Shown: positions 37,234 to 47,247, numbered from the stretch's first letter. The stretch: DNA of 64,000 nucleotides from Notospermus geniculatus (GCA_002633025.1 NMRB01000365.1:154784-218783), one strand, 5' to 3'. The notes: a model not told the origin generated them from the letters alone. Program-made: numbers and translations.

Positions 37234-38022
37234 CTAATTACGTATGCGTTTCACAGCAATCATTTCGGCCTTGGAGGCGAAAATTCGCCTGAAACTTTGT
37301 CACCTGATACTGAATTTACAAGAGTGAGACAGGCGTTTAAATCGTACAGGATCGGTGTGTATCATAATTGTTAGGCGAACTGATGTGAAAACTAGTCCAA
37401 AACGGGATCCAGTTATGAGTTTGAAGCGGTTTTTGGTAACCGGCGATGAACATGTGACGTCATCATCTGGCCTATAAATTATTCTCAGGGACGAAACTGC
37501 ACGAAAACGAATTTAGCCTATTCCGCTCGGTCAATACAGTGACGTTGCTGATGGCGTCATAATCGCTGAGATTGGTTACCCGACCCCTCCGCTAGGGGCT
37601 GGCTGTACCGTCTGATAATCAGCTGATAATCGCTTTTCGAAAACGAAGTTCATGAGTTAGTCCGTTCTGCTGGGCCATTTTTCACACATCCTCATGTGAA
37701 GTTCAAAATACACAGGTCGCGAGGTGTACTTATATATTGTGGTATATATGGCGAAGGCATTCCGGGCATTCCCATTTTCCGGGTAATCTGTGTGGACATT
37801 GTCAGTAAATATCCCAGGCTACACATTACAGTGAAATAATATTTACTTATTATGCAATGTGTTGTTATGTTGGGGCCCGTCCGTGTTGCACAGTCTGTGT
37901 GGGCAGCAGTGCCTCAACTCAATCAACTGCTGCCTGAACTGATGACTCGCCACACCGACGACAAGGGACTGTGCTGTGCGTTTCGCCCCCAATTCTTAAA
38001 TGCATAATATCATAGACAGTAC
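37234..38022. other. Non-coding interval inside the Polinton-like relic
   Basis: About 0.8 kb without supported ORFs separates the two halves of an otherwise tightly packed gene cluster. It may be an insertion or decayed coding DNA; no terminal repeats were found. Confidence 0.4.
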
Positions 38023-38080
38023 ATGCTTTCGCTGCTTTAAGAGAGAACGTTGCTTTTCTCTCTTAAAGCAGTGAAAGCAT
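38023..38080. terminator. 25-bp-arm hairpin after the packaging gene block
   Basis: Arms 38023-38047 and 38056-38080 match in 24 of 25 positions (core GCTTTAAGAGAGAA / TTCTCTCTTAAAGC) with an 8-base loop. It lies 27 bp past the stop of the last small gene of the cluster, where a transcription end or RNA-processing hairpin would be expected; that role is inferred from position only. Confidence 0.45.
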
Positions 38081-38106
38081 ACTTTATTAACAACATCGCC
38101 AGAAGG

Positions 38107-38259
38107 CTACATGGTACCCCTACAAAGCCCCACCGGTTCAATAATTCTGGGTTTTTTCGGTGGGGAAGTAGTAACAGTTGGGGGATCATTTTTAAGAGGT
38201 AAAATTTCTTCTTTTATTCCGACATCGCTTCGCGGTTCAACACTTTCGGTATCACTCAT
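38107..38259 (-). CDS. 50-aa protein overlapping the upstream gene (Polinton-like cluster)
   Basis: A 50-codon frame begins at the ATG at 38259, 8 nt before the end of the upstream gene's stop (38252), and ends with TAG at 38107. It is acidic at the start (MSDTESVEP), then proline-rich with a basic PPKKPR motif. It is supported by the overlapping start, the cluster's consistent tight packing, and the hairpin just downstream. Function unknown; a small DNA- or capsid-associated protein is possible. The small size keeps confidence moderate. Confidence 0.4.
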   Translation of the reverse strand: MSDTESVEPRSDVGIKEEILPLKNDPPTVTTSPPKKPRIIEPVGLCRGTM

Positions 38260-38983
38260 TTATTGAGGTGATTTTGTCTTTTTTCGGTCTTTCTGGAATA
38301 GTTGGAGCCTTGGGCGCTTCGCACGGCTCAGTATAGCTAATATTTCCGACAGTTATCAAACTCGTTGAAGCGACTGCCATTAGTGCGCCCATTTTTAAAG
38401 TTAACCATCCAGCCCATTTGTCTACTTCAGTTCGTAAAATATAATCGGTGCTCAAATCTTCGTATAGTTTTTCTTCATTCTCTATCGGTAAAAACCAACT
38501 AGCTAGTTTAGAATAGGATTTTAAAATGGTTTTACTAAAGGTATCATTAACTCTAGTAGATAGTGTGCTTGTGTAAATCCTGTGATATTTTATTAAGTCG
38601 CGTTCAGACATGTTGTCAAGGTCGTTGAAAGTTAGTTGTTTTCCAGTAAATTCTTTTGACTTACCAGTAGCAACTAAAATTTCTAAATCACCTTTAGCTT
38701 GTTTACCTTGTTCAGACAAGGAATTAACTGGTTTTTGAGTAAAATCCGCATGCGGCGTTACACGATTTTGGCTAGGATTAACTGGTTGTTGATTGGTGTT
38801 AAAATTTTGTTGATTTCTTGTTGGACCTTGTTGATTTTTAGTTACCCCTAGTTGACTACTGTTAGTTAAGTTTAGTTGGGTTAGTTGGTTTCTAGTTGGA
38901 TCGTGTTGGAAACTAGTTGGTAACAAGTTAAATTCTTTCATTACGTTGTCTATTAATTGTGTTTCAGTGTTTGAAATACTCAT
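38252..38983 (-). CDS. Unknown protein of the Polinton-like cluster (243 aa)
   Basis: It starts at the ATG at 38983, which overlaps the stop of the packaging ATPase gene as ATGA (38980-38983). Residues 1-90 are rich in Asn, Gln and Thr with repeated NQ/TRNQ words; residues 95-170 are more regular and partly helical; residues 185-215 hold a hydrophobic, possibly membrane, segment (WLTLKMGALMAVASTSLITV). The C-terminus is proline- and lysine-rich. No family is recognised. Position right after the packaging ATPase suggests a virion or assembly protein. Confidence 0.6.
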   Translation of the reverse strand: MSISNTETQLIDNVMKEFNLLPTSFQHDPTRNQLTQLNLTNSSQLGVTKNQQGPTRNQQNFNTNQQPVNPSQNRVTPHADFTQKPVNSLSEQGKQAKGDLEILVATGKSKEFTGKQLTFNDLDNMSERDLIKYHRIYTSTLSTRVNDTFSKTILKSYSKLASWFLPIENEEKLYEDLSTDYILRTEVDKWAGWLTLKMGALMAVASTSLITVGNISYTEPCEAPKAPTIPERPKKDKITSINE

Positions 38984-39603
38984 TTAATTAGTAAGAAATC
39001 GTGAGGAAATTGCAATCTCATAACTAATTTTGCTGACTTATTATCTTTTAACTCTTTTATCACTTCGTTTCTGATCTCCTTGGGGATAATAACGTTTTCT
39101 TCTAAGGCTTGTTTCATAGCTTTTTCATCTTTGTTGAAAAATAGGACTAATAATCTGATATTTTCTCTAAAATCTTGCACAATTGAATTATATTTTTGTA
39201 TCAAAACCCAACAGGTTATACCGTAATGGCGTCCGCTGAACGCGAGGTCGCAGAGCTCGGTTGCTTTCTTCTTACTATCTTGTAAATTAGCACAGTCGTC
39301 AATGATGAAAAGTGTGTTTGTACCTTTAAAAATGTGCATGCATAACCATAACACTGTGTTGAGATTTGTTTTTACTAGCGATGGATTGAAGACGATGAAA
39401 TTTTTATCTTTGAAAATCCATTTTCTATTATAGGTTTCATTATAATCAAAGGTAGGACAAAATAGCACTATATTTTCAAAATGGTCTCGGTAAATTGTTT
39501 CTAACAAATCCAAAATGAAATACGATTTGCCGCAGTTAGTTACTCCGGAGATAATCGCGTTATACGGTTCGAAAATGAAAAAATCCTTAAGTTTAGAGCA
39601 CAT
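38980..39603 (-). CDS. A32-like (FtsK-HerA) DNA-packaging ATPase of a Polinton/adintovirus-like element
   Basis: The 207-residue protein has a Walker A (GVTNCGKS, residues 20-27), a Walker B (LFIIDDC, residues 98-104) and a conserved downstream block, FSGRHYGITCWVLIQKYNS, where this superfamily has its sensor residues. Size and layout match genome-packaging ATPases of Polintons/Mavericks, adintoviruses and virophages, which pump DNA into preformed capsids. The frame is intact. The start at 39603 has TATATAA directly upstream, too close for a usual promoter. It is the first gene of a minus-strand block whose next start overlaps its stop. AT-rich codon use differs from the herpesvirus-like genes at the right end. 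Confidence 0.75.
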   Translation of the reverse strand: MCSKLKDFFIFEPYNAIISGVTNCGKSYFILDLLETIYRDHFENIVLFCPTFDYNETYNRKWIFKDKNFIVFNPSLVKTNLNTVLWLCMHIFKGTNTLFIIDDCANLQDSKKKATELCDLAFSGRHYGITCWVLIQKYNSIVQDFRENIRLLVLFFNKDEKAMKQALEENVIIPKEIRNEVIKELKDNKSAKLVMRLQFPHDFLLIK

Positions 39604-39609
39604 TTATAT

Positions 39610-39735
39610 AGAAAAATTTAGTTCCCACTTCTACCCAGAGATGGCGCCACTGTTGAAACTTTAGTTCCCACTTTTACCACGAGATGGCGCCACTGTTGCA
39701 AGCTTAGTTCTTGTTCTAACCCAGACATGGCGCTG
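39610..39735. repeat. Three ~50-bp direct repeats upstream of the packaging ATPase
   Basis: TTTAGTTCCCACTT followed by GAGATGGCGCCACTGTTG occurs at about 39617 and 39661, with a diverged third copy near 39702. They lie just upstream of the ATPase start and could be regulatory or simply duplicated DNA. Confidence 0.6.
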
Positions 39736-39802
39736 CGATAGCTCAGTTAGGACAAACTTAAAGTATAAGATATGATTGTAGTTTTTTGTTTATAATAATT
39801 TT

Positions 39803-40060
39803 TTACAATAGATTTGAAGAAAATAAAAAATATAGGAAAATTGGCTGACTAATACTGATGGTAAAAAACATCACTTCGTTAATCCTTTTCGATGAAAAGA
39901 AAGGTGGGGGAGGAGTTTTTGTCTCACAAAAGGAGAGAGTCCTCTTGTGATAGAGTCCTATTTCAGATTTTACTTTCGTCCAAATTTTCGTGATATTCGT
40001 ATAAGCAACGGGACTTTCAGGATTGAAATACAGGTTTCTAAGGTACTGTTCGTGCTCCAT
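39803..40060 (-). pseudogene. N-terminal fragment of a Polinton-type (rve) integrase
   Basis: The first ~38 residues of this 85-codon frame (MEHEQYLRNLYFNPESPVAY ... ITKIWTKVKSE) fit the start of the retroviral-type integrases of Polintons/Mavericks, which begin with an LxxxYFxPxxPxxY pattern and a small helical domain. After about residue 48 the frame becomes low-complexity and hydrophobic and then ends. The zinc-binding and DDE catalytic parts are absent. Same strand and next to the packaging ATPase, it supports the reading of 36.0-40.1 kb as a Polinton-like relic. Assignment is pattern-based on a short segment. Confidence 0.4.
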
Positions 40061-40090
40061 TTATTTATTTTTCGAGATTTTGAACAGTTT

Positions 40091-40267
40091 TATAGTATAA
40101 GGAAAGTGAATGGATCTGGACGGAAGAGATTTTATTAGTTTGCAAGTTTAGGTAGGTATAATTATTGCACGAAGCCTGGGAAATAGGGACATTTTAGTGT
40201 ATTTTAGCCTATTTTTTGCGGCTAATCTTCCTCTTCCATCCAGATCCATTCACTTTCCTTATACTAT
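40091..40267. repeat. ~177-bp MITE
   Basis: TATAGTATAAGGAAAGTGAA...GGATCTGGA (40091-40120) and its reverse complement (40238-40267) form the ends. No ORF. Confidence 0.8.
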
Positions 40268-41088
40268 CAGCAAAATTATCTCATTCGATCATGCACATTA
40301 TTTTCAACGTCACCCTTAACCCATCCTCTAAAATGCAATACCCCTTATGTCATGTGCATGCCCCATAACAAACCTAGGCCTAGAATATCAGCTGAGCGCC
40401 AGGCCCATGGGCCTCTTGTTGTCGATTGCGTCTACCCTTTGCCAGTTTGTGGACTGCATCTCCTTTTCCACTTGCGGACTTGCGTGTCCCTTTCTCTCTT
40501 TGTCCGCGCATATAGTTCTTCCCTACTTGCATCTCGTTGTCCATGTCACCCCTCCAACATGTCCCCAAAATGTTAAAACCCCCAGAACACTACATCCTTC
40601 ATGTATATCTGCTCATTCTTAACAGATCAAGCACACAGTTTACAGGCACGGCCAGTTAAAGATGAACAAAGCCATATATAATTTGCGGAAACAGCGGAAC
40701 CTGGGGCCTGATTCATTGCGCATCGCAAAGTCCCACGCAAAGTCCCAGAATTTTGCGGGATGTCTATACCCGCTCGCAAACTTTGCGTGATAGCGAAGTC
40801 TTGGTAATTCACTCTGACCCGGAGCTAATTCTTGCTTCCCATCGAAGCAAAAAATGCTCAGAAGCCAGAATGGGAACTAACCCTGATAGGTGGCGCTGAT
40901 GGACAACTGAGTATTTTCCACTAGAGGCGCTGTAATCGGTAGATATGCGTATGATTGGTTCTTGACTTCTGTCCACTTTCCAGGTAAAAATGGCATCGCT
41001 GTGCTCCAAGCCATTCATCCATCCGCTGTCCTCCCGCAAATGACTCTTCCCCTTCAATTGTCCGCAGGGGCAGATCTAGGATTTTGGC
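40268..41088. other. Non-coding host stretch before an assembly gap
   Basis: It holds a fragment of the GTGAGC-type dispersed repeat (about 40388-40425). No gene is supported. A run of 30 unknown bases follows at 41089-41118. Confidence 0.4.
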
Positions 41089-41459
41089 NNNNNNNNNNNN
41101 NNNNNNNNNNNNNNNNNNGGACACGGATCAATGGAACGATTGCTAAGTACATCATGTATGAATGTGCAATGAAAAAATGATTAGGGTCTGTAACCGAAGC
41201 TACTTACGGTGGTGCTACTCATGTCAACGAGTCAAAGCGGCGCACGCCCCGACGGGACCTCGCCCAGGAAAATTTGAAAATCTGCATGCTCTGATACGCG
41301 TTCTGGGACATTTTCCTGTGACGTTTTGTTCCCTCAAAACCACGTCCGCAATCAGTTTTTTCATGTCAAAGTCAGCCAGAAATCTTTGATCTATGGTTCC
41401 TCTGACCCGTTTCATGCGGGGAGGGACATATAAGGCTCTGAGGGGGGTTTAACGGGGCA

Positions 41460-42215
41460 GAATACATTGGGTGAGGTCAGAATTCCGTGTATGTTCTGTG
41501 TTATGTGTTAGTGTTACAGATCTGTCAGTTTCAACATTTACCACAGCCCCTTCAACACTGTTGAAAAGGGGCTGTGGTTAGCAGCCTGTTAACAGCCTGT
41601 TTACAGGATGCTAACATCCTGTTAACAGGCTGCTAACAGCCTGTTAATATGAACATCGTTCACCAACTCATTCAGCTGCTCCTGTGTGAGTCTTATGTGT
41701 CTCTCTGAAGGCTTATTACTTTTGGCAGGCTCTCGGACAAACTTTTCACCCCTTTCCAGAGAAAACATCTTCTTGAACACAGTTTGTCAAAACAAAGATG
41801 GTTGTGACAATAACATAACACTAACATGAGAAATTCTGACCTCTTGACGGTGTTACAGATTCTTAACCACCAAGTGGTTAAAATTTCTAAAATGTAGGGG
41901 AATTTCTGCATATTTTAACCAGTGTGTTCAAAATGAAGAGGGGTCTCTTCTAAGCAATTTATTAAAACCCCAGCTTATTTCATCAAGAATTACCAAAGTT
42001 ATAAAGAAATTTGGTTTAACAGATTTCAGTCCACCTTGATTGAATTAACACCGCCTGTTGCATGCCTGTTACAGTTCTGTTAGACTTAACATGTCCTGTT
42101 ACAGGAGCTGTTAAAATAGATCTATTTAAACAGATCTGTAACACTAACAGCCATGTTACATGGCTGTTTGTCGCGAGGTCAGAATCGGTGGTAAATGTTA
42201 CAGATCTGTAACAGA
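41460..42215. repeat. Foldback element rich in CTGTTAACAG words
   Basis: GAGGTCAGAAT plus TGTTACAGATCTGT words occur at both ends in opposite sense, with many palindromic CTGTTAACAGG units and a perfect hairpin CCACAGCCCCTT/AAGGGGCTGTGG (41541-41578). No coding region. Confidence 0.65.
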
Positions 42216-42224
42216 TCGATTCGG

Positions 42225-42430
42225 AACACCTCGGGTATTTCCGTCATACTTCGGGAAAGCCCCTCGGATGTCATACAGTCATGCGCGGAGTGATTCTGGA
42301 CGTGATCGCGTCCAAAATTGTTAGGCTGCCGCATCACTCATGACAAGTAGCAACCTCCGCGAACAAATATAACACCTGCAAACCCTGGCTGTCTGAAGGC
42401 ATGTTTATCGCTCAAATATCGATAAATTGG
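42225..42430 (-). repeat. Dispersed repeat, inverted copy of 28865-29050
   Basis: Matches the copy at 28865-29050 in reverse orientation, from the CCTCGGGTATTTCCGTCATA side to TTTATCGCTCAAAT. Confidence 0.8.
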
Positions 42431-42599
42431 TATATATTTCATACGCTGTATGTAAAGTTGGAAGTGACACGCAAATAATGTGAACACGTTATTATTTCGA
42501 TCGGGAATTATCCCCGACTGGGAATCGAAAGACCAAAGAGGAGAAAAGCACAAAAATTGACACACAATATATGATAAATGAAAAGGCAATTTCCAGAGT

Positions 42600-42695
42600 G
42601 TTTGCGAATTTTCGACCCCAACCGGGGTCTTCTTCAGGCTGGAACTTTACAATCCGAAACTCTAGAACAGTCTGAGCTGAAACCCAAATGTAGAT
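42600..42695. repeat. Half of a CGACCCCAACCGGGGTC foldback element
   Basis: One arm similar to 6590-6666 (TTTTCGACCCCAACCGGGGTC then GAACTTTACAATC). The matching inverted arm is absent. Confidence 0.7.
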
Positions 42696-42699
42696 TAGA

Positions 42700-43690
42700 A
42701 GTATCCCATCCAAACAGGACGTGACAGCAATTAAGGAAAGAATACAAGCCCCAAAAAGTGGTTGCTCAACCTAACAGAAATGTAATTAGTGAATGTAAGG
42801 CTTGAATAGGCTGAAAGGAAGGGTGTATAATATANTGCAGCATTAAAGGTACAGTGTCTGATCCAATAAGTTGGTGGATGAAGTAGTGAAATTATTGTTC
42901 AACCTTTAATTACGAGCCCATCATCCAATGGGGAGCGGTGGCGGGGAACCAACGATTGTACAGCACGCCACCTATCGTATTCTACCACTACATTCAATTA
43001 TGCAAAATAATTGACAATGAACTTTACAAAATGCCATGGTACCGGTACCTTTAAATCTGGCATTCTGAACATCCAAAGAGTGAGCTACTTTCTTTTTAGT
43101 GACTGCTCCTTGCCCAGCTTCAACCAGTCATCCTGACACCAGTAGGCCTACCTTCTCTTGCTACCTTTTCTAACATGAGAAGAAAACAGCTCAATATCGC
43201 CCAAAGCTTGTTTGTTCTTGCCAAAAATGCACATGTGGGGGCCTAACCACGGTAATTATATTAGGCTAACTCGGCTGAGGCAAAAGAGGCAGGGGGTAGG
43301 CCAACACGTGCTGCTAGGCCTAATGAATGAAGGCCGAGGCGAATTGTGGGCATGAGATGTGCAGGCTATACTGTACATAATGTTGGCCTAGCCTACTACA
43401 TGTAGGCCTACTTGGCCTCGGCTACCGGCGGTAGGTCATGTGTATGAAGGCCTAGGCCTACGTCCTCAATGATCATGATCAGCAGCAGCAAATCCTCCAT
43501 TTGCAGTACGTCACTTCCTGTTGATTTGAAATCTATTTTTTTTTAAAAAGGGGGGGAGGCACAATTATAGGGCACGTGCATAGCACCGGTATTGTGAGTT
43601 TCCACACATTATATTTATGTAGTCAAAAATGGATAGGGGTGTAGGGACGACCGGACACCTTCTCATTGACGAAAGACTCGTTTGGCGTAC
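42700..43690. other. Non-coding host stretch
   Basis: Rich in AGGCCTA words around 43260-43460; one ambiguous base at 42835. No gene is supported. Confidence 0.4.
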
Positions 43691-43701
43691 ACACAAACCG
43701 G

Positions 43702-43849
43702 TGACTCATAGTTATACTCGCTCGTACACTTACTTATTGGAACCATTGGAACCGCTGGAACCACTGGAACCAAGCCAATCAGATGGGAGTATTCGAATCA
43801 CGCGCCGTGCTTAAGCGACGTGATTGGTAGGGTGCCAGCGGTTCCAATA
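43702..43849. repeat. Dyad element 1 (interrupted)
   Basis: TGACTCAT at 43702-43709, a 27-bp gap, then TTGGAACC 9-mers (43737-43775), CCAATCAG, a core with GTATTCGAAT and GCGC words, TGATTGG and GGTTCCAAT arms. The right side is interrupted by the MITE at 43848-44001 and resumes as GTGCCAATGG. Confidence 0.85.
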
Positions 43850-44001
43850 GAGGCTATGCACGTGACGTCATCAGCCAGCGTGACGCCATGTTGGATGGAA
43901 CTGCGCAGCGCTTTTGACGGTTTTTACCGGCGCAGTTCCATCCAGCGTGGCGGCATACCCATTGATGACGTCATTTGATGACGTCAGTGCATAGCCTCTA
44001 T
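43848..44001. repeat. TA-flanked MITE inside dyad element 1, containing TGACGTCA sites
   Basis: The TIR GAGGCTATGCACGTGACGTC and its inverted counterpart at the right end are flanked by TA on both sides. On removal, the surrounding repeat reads through as GGTTCCAATA then GTGCCAATGG, indicating a precise insertion. The arms carry CRE-like TGACGTCA words. TA target duplication suggests a Tc1/mariner-type element. Confidence 0.8.
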
Positions 44002-44102
44002 AGTGCCAATGGACCGAAGTAATCAGTGAAGCGGCACGTAATCAGGCACGAGTCATCATTCGTGATAGTTTGAACGTAGCGACGAGTCGGGTTTTTATCG
44101 GA

Positions 44103-44284
44103 TGACTCATATTTAGGTATTATACTCACTAGACTACTGGAACCGTTGGAACCGCTGGAACCGCTGGAACCACTGGAACCAAGCCAATCAGATGGGAGTA
44201 TTCGAATCGCGCGCTGCCATTCTTGGATTTGATTGGTCCGGTTCCAGCGGTTCCAGCGGTTCCAACGGTGCCAACGGGTCCAAT
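44103..44284. repeat. Dyad element 2
   Basis: TGACTCAT at 44103-44110, a 27-bp gap, five TGGAACCGC-type 9-mers, CCAATCAG, core, TGATTGGTCC and an inverted GGTTCCAGC array ending at 44284. Confidence 0.9.
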
Positions 44285-44345
44285 ACCTATACCGTAAGCG
44301 AAACATAGATGTTGATAAATACCATGCGAACGACCCGTTACTTGA

Positions 44346-44530
44346 TGACTCATTACTTCATCGCACCCGTTGTATTACCCATTGGAACCGCTGGACCCAC
44401 TGGAACTGCTGGAACCGCTGGAACCGAACCAATCAGATGCTAGAGTTAAAATTGCGCGCTATTGTCACGCGACATGATTGGTGCGGTTCCAGCGGTTCCA
44501 GTGGTTCCAGCGGTGCCAGTGGTTCCAATA
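44346..44530. repeat. Dyad element 3
   Basis: TGACTCAT at 44346-44353, a 28-bp gap, TTGGAACCGC array, ACCAATCAG, core with GCGCGC, TGATTGGTGC, inverted array to 44530. Confidence 0.9.
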
Positions 44531-44704
44531 GTTATATCAGCAGTTGTATTAGAATAGGTTCATCCGAGATTTAATTCTCTGGATCATATACGTGTATTAG
44601 CCTACTTAGCATGCATAGTGCGATGCTTAATTCAAGATGGCACCACTGCATATGGATAGTGGATTCTATTTATGTATAGTGTTTTGAGTCAGGTTTTTAT
44701 CGAA

Positions 44705-44887
44705 TGACTCATATTTAGGTATTATACTCACTAGACTACCTGGAACCGTTGGAACCGCTGGAACCGCTGGAACCACTGGAACCAAGCCAATCAGATGGGA
44801 GTATTCGAATCGCGCGCTGTCATTCTTGGATTTGATTGGTCCGGTTCCAGCGGTTCCAACGGTGCCAACGGTGCCAACGGGTCCAAT
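44705..44887. repeat. Dyad element 4 (duplicate of element 2)
   Basis: Nearly identical to element 2, with TGACTCAT at 44705-44712 and a 28-bp gap. Part of a local tandem duplication of ~600-750 bp. Confidence 0.9.
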
Positions 44888-44982
44888 ACCTATACCGTAG
44901 GCGAAACATATTAGATGTTGATAAATAGAGCAACCTGTAAGGCGGCACCCTGGTGTTCGCATGCAAACGACCCGCTACTCGA

Positions 44983-45199
44983 TGACTCATTACTTCATCT
45001 CACCCGTTGTATTACCCATTGGAACCGCTGGACCCACTGGAACCGTTGGAACCGCTGGAACCGGACCAATCAAATCCAAGAATGACAGCGCGCGATTCGA
45101 ATACTCCCATCTGATTGGCTTGGTTCCAGTGGTTCCAGCGGTTCCAGCGGTTCCAACGGTTCCAGTAGTCTAGTGAGTATAATACCTAAATATGAGTCA
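44983..45199. repeat. Dyad element 5, complete with TGACTCA sites at both ends
   Basis: Left TGACTCAT at 44983-44990 and right ATGAGTCA at 45192-45199, each 27-28 bp from the 9-mer arrays. This is the fullest, most symmetrical copy (217 bp). Its right half is the reverse complement of the left half of element 4. Confidence 0.9.
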
Positions 45200-45210
45200 T
45201 TCGATAAAAA

Positions 45211-45289
45211 GAATGACAGCGTGCGATTCGAATACTCCCATCTGATTGGCTTGGTTCCGGTGGTTCCAGCGGTGCCAGCGGTTCCAATA
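45211..45289. repeat. Dyad element 6 (right half only)
   Basis: Core (ATTCGAATACTCCCAT), CTGATTGG and right-hand GGTTCC array only; the left array is missing. Followed by a copy of the 44530-44690 flank. Confidence 0.8.
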
Positions 45290-45299
45290 GTTATATCAG

Positions 45300-46430
45300 C
45301 AGTTATGTTAGAATAGGTTTATCCGAGATTTGATTCTCTGGATCATATACATGTATTAGCCTACTTAGCATGCATAGTGCGATGCTTAATTCAAGATGGC
45401 ACCACTGCATATGGATAGTGGATTACACTTATGTATAGTGTTTCAAATTTGTGCCTCTTTTATATACCAGTACTTGTATCAGTACTTATGAGAGTACTGT
45501 CTTCTATTTTGCAGTTAACCACCACTTGGTGATTGATGTCACTGTCCGGCTTCCACAGCAGTAACGGTACATACAAATAAATGAGAGTGCGTCAAAGAAC
45601 CCTGGTCCGTTAAGTTCATTCCAAGTTTGCCAATAGTCCACATTGCAAGTCAACATTTCCATCTAACCAATCTATCTGTCTTCGCCGCTTCCGGGCGCCT
45701 CGGAGTCAGTGTAGTGTGGCCATCCATCACCTTTGTGTACTAAAGAATGCCTACTCTGCAACATGCTGGATATCTCAATTTTAGTTTTTGAATTACCCTG
45801 GGGGCGTGCGCTTTATTTTATTGATTTTTTGTGGTCGCGTGTGTGCGTCCCGCTCAATTCAATCATTCATATGGAGCGCCATATCGGAAATCACCACCTA
45901 TGATTCTTTGGAAATTTTGTGAATGATCCTTTGTCTTGGATTACCAGCTAAACCGAGTGTCAAAAAGAGACAATCAACAACATCGTGCGAGATGGCCGAG
46001 GAAATTTAATTCATGAAGGTGTTCATGTCAGGGATTCCAGGTCAGTACATTTTTTTATTCTGCTCATTAGGAATAGACACATTATACAGTCTTCTAGCGA
46101 GGGCATCGCCCTAACCCATGATAGGCCATTCATGGTAAAATTTTCCATAACGTTCTTACTTATCAATCGTATTTTCCATATCATGGCTTGAGTAACACAA
46201 ACATGTATCCAAGTTATTAGCGCATTTTTACTCCAATGAATGTCAGTGCCTCCTAACACATGTGCTTGGTTTATTTCCGTGTCTATCATCTTCCCTATGC
46301 ACAAGAGGCTACCCATTGGGCTGCTGCAACAATCGGGAAAACTGCAGGTTTACTTTCTACATTCAGTCGAAAATGCCACTCAGAATGTGGAAAACGCCCT
46401 CTCCATTTAAGTCGAAATTCGACCCATTGA
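45300..46430. other. Non-coding stretch between dyad repeats
   Basis: 45293-45445 duplicates 44530-44690. The rest has no supported gene and resembles the host part in composition. Confidence 0.4.
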
Positions 46431-46433
46431 CAC

Positions 46434-46567
46434 TGTTGGAACCTGTGGAACTGTTGGGACCACACTAATCAACTCGGTGGGCGATGGTGAATGATGTGAA
46501 TACCGATCGCTGGTTGGCTCTGTTCCGGCGGTTCCAGTGGTTCCAACGGTTCTAACAATTCCAATAA
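46434..46567. repeat. Dyad element 7 (degenerate)
   Basis: TGTTGGAACC 9-mers at left and GGTTCCAGTGGTTCCAACGG at right with a diverged core; no TGACTCA nearby. Confidence 0.7.
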
Positions 46568-46581
46568 GTTAGGTTCAATTG

Positions 46582-47046
46582 GCCAGTTGAAAATACCATG
46601 GCCTTCGCCGACGTCGAAAGTGACGTGTCCATACGCAGGTATTATTCCCGACACGTGAACGCGGGAGTGGTGTTTTGAACTTGCCGTCCGAAATACCAAT
46701 CCAATTAAAGACACCGTCTGAAATACCACCAGCTCCGTTCAGGATGCCATGTTGGTACTTTTGACGACGACGAACAGGGCATTTTCAACATCGCATTTTC
46801 AACTAACTTACGAGACCGGGTATTTTCGACGAAAAAATTAGGATGGTATTTTTAACGTCGCCGAAGAAAATGGCATTTTCGACGAACAAATGGTCATGGC
46901 ATTTCCAACGTCGACGACGTAGTGGCATTTTCGATCAAAGGGTCTGCGGCTTCTGCTAGAAGATGCGGGGAGGGCATGGCTAGGAGGCCGGGTATTTCCA
47001 ACCGTCACTTACGGCGTCGGCGAAGGACATGGTACTTTCAACTGGC
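46582..47046. repeat. Foldback element with GGCATTTTCGACG repeats
   Basis: Arms 46582-46625 and 47003-47046 are inverted copies with about three mismatches in 44. The interior repeats GGYATTTTCRACG and GTCGACGA words. No supported ORF. Confidence 0.75.
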
Positions 47047-47247
47047 AAGGAGTCCGGGTATTTTCAATGTCGACGACGCATTAGTTTGGTCGAAAATACC
47101 TTGCAGGCTAAAAATATCATGTCCTTCATGTAAGTTTTAAAAATTGTTTCTTCTAATTCAAAATACACCCCAGGCGTCGTCACCGGGCGAACGACTCGCG
47201 AGTAACTTCGGATGCCAGTTTACTCGACGGTCAGCGGCCCTTACTCC

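Noticed and set aside
43737-45289. CRISPR-like repeat-spacer pattern
   Set aside because: The repeats are nested inverted 9-mers around a conserved core, not direct repeats with unique spacers.
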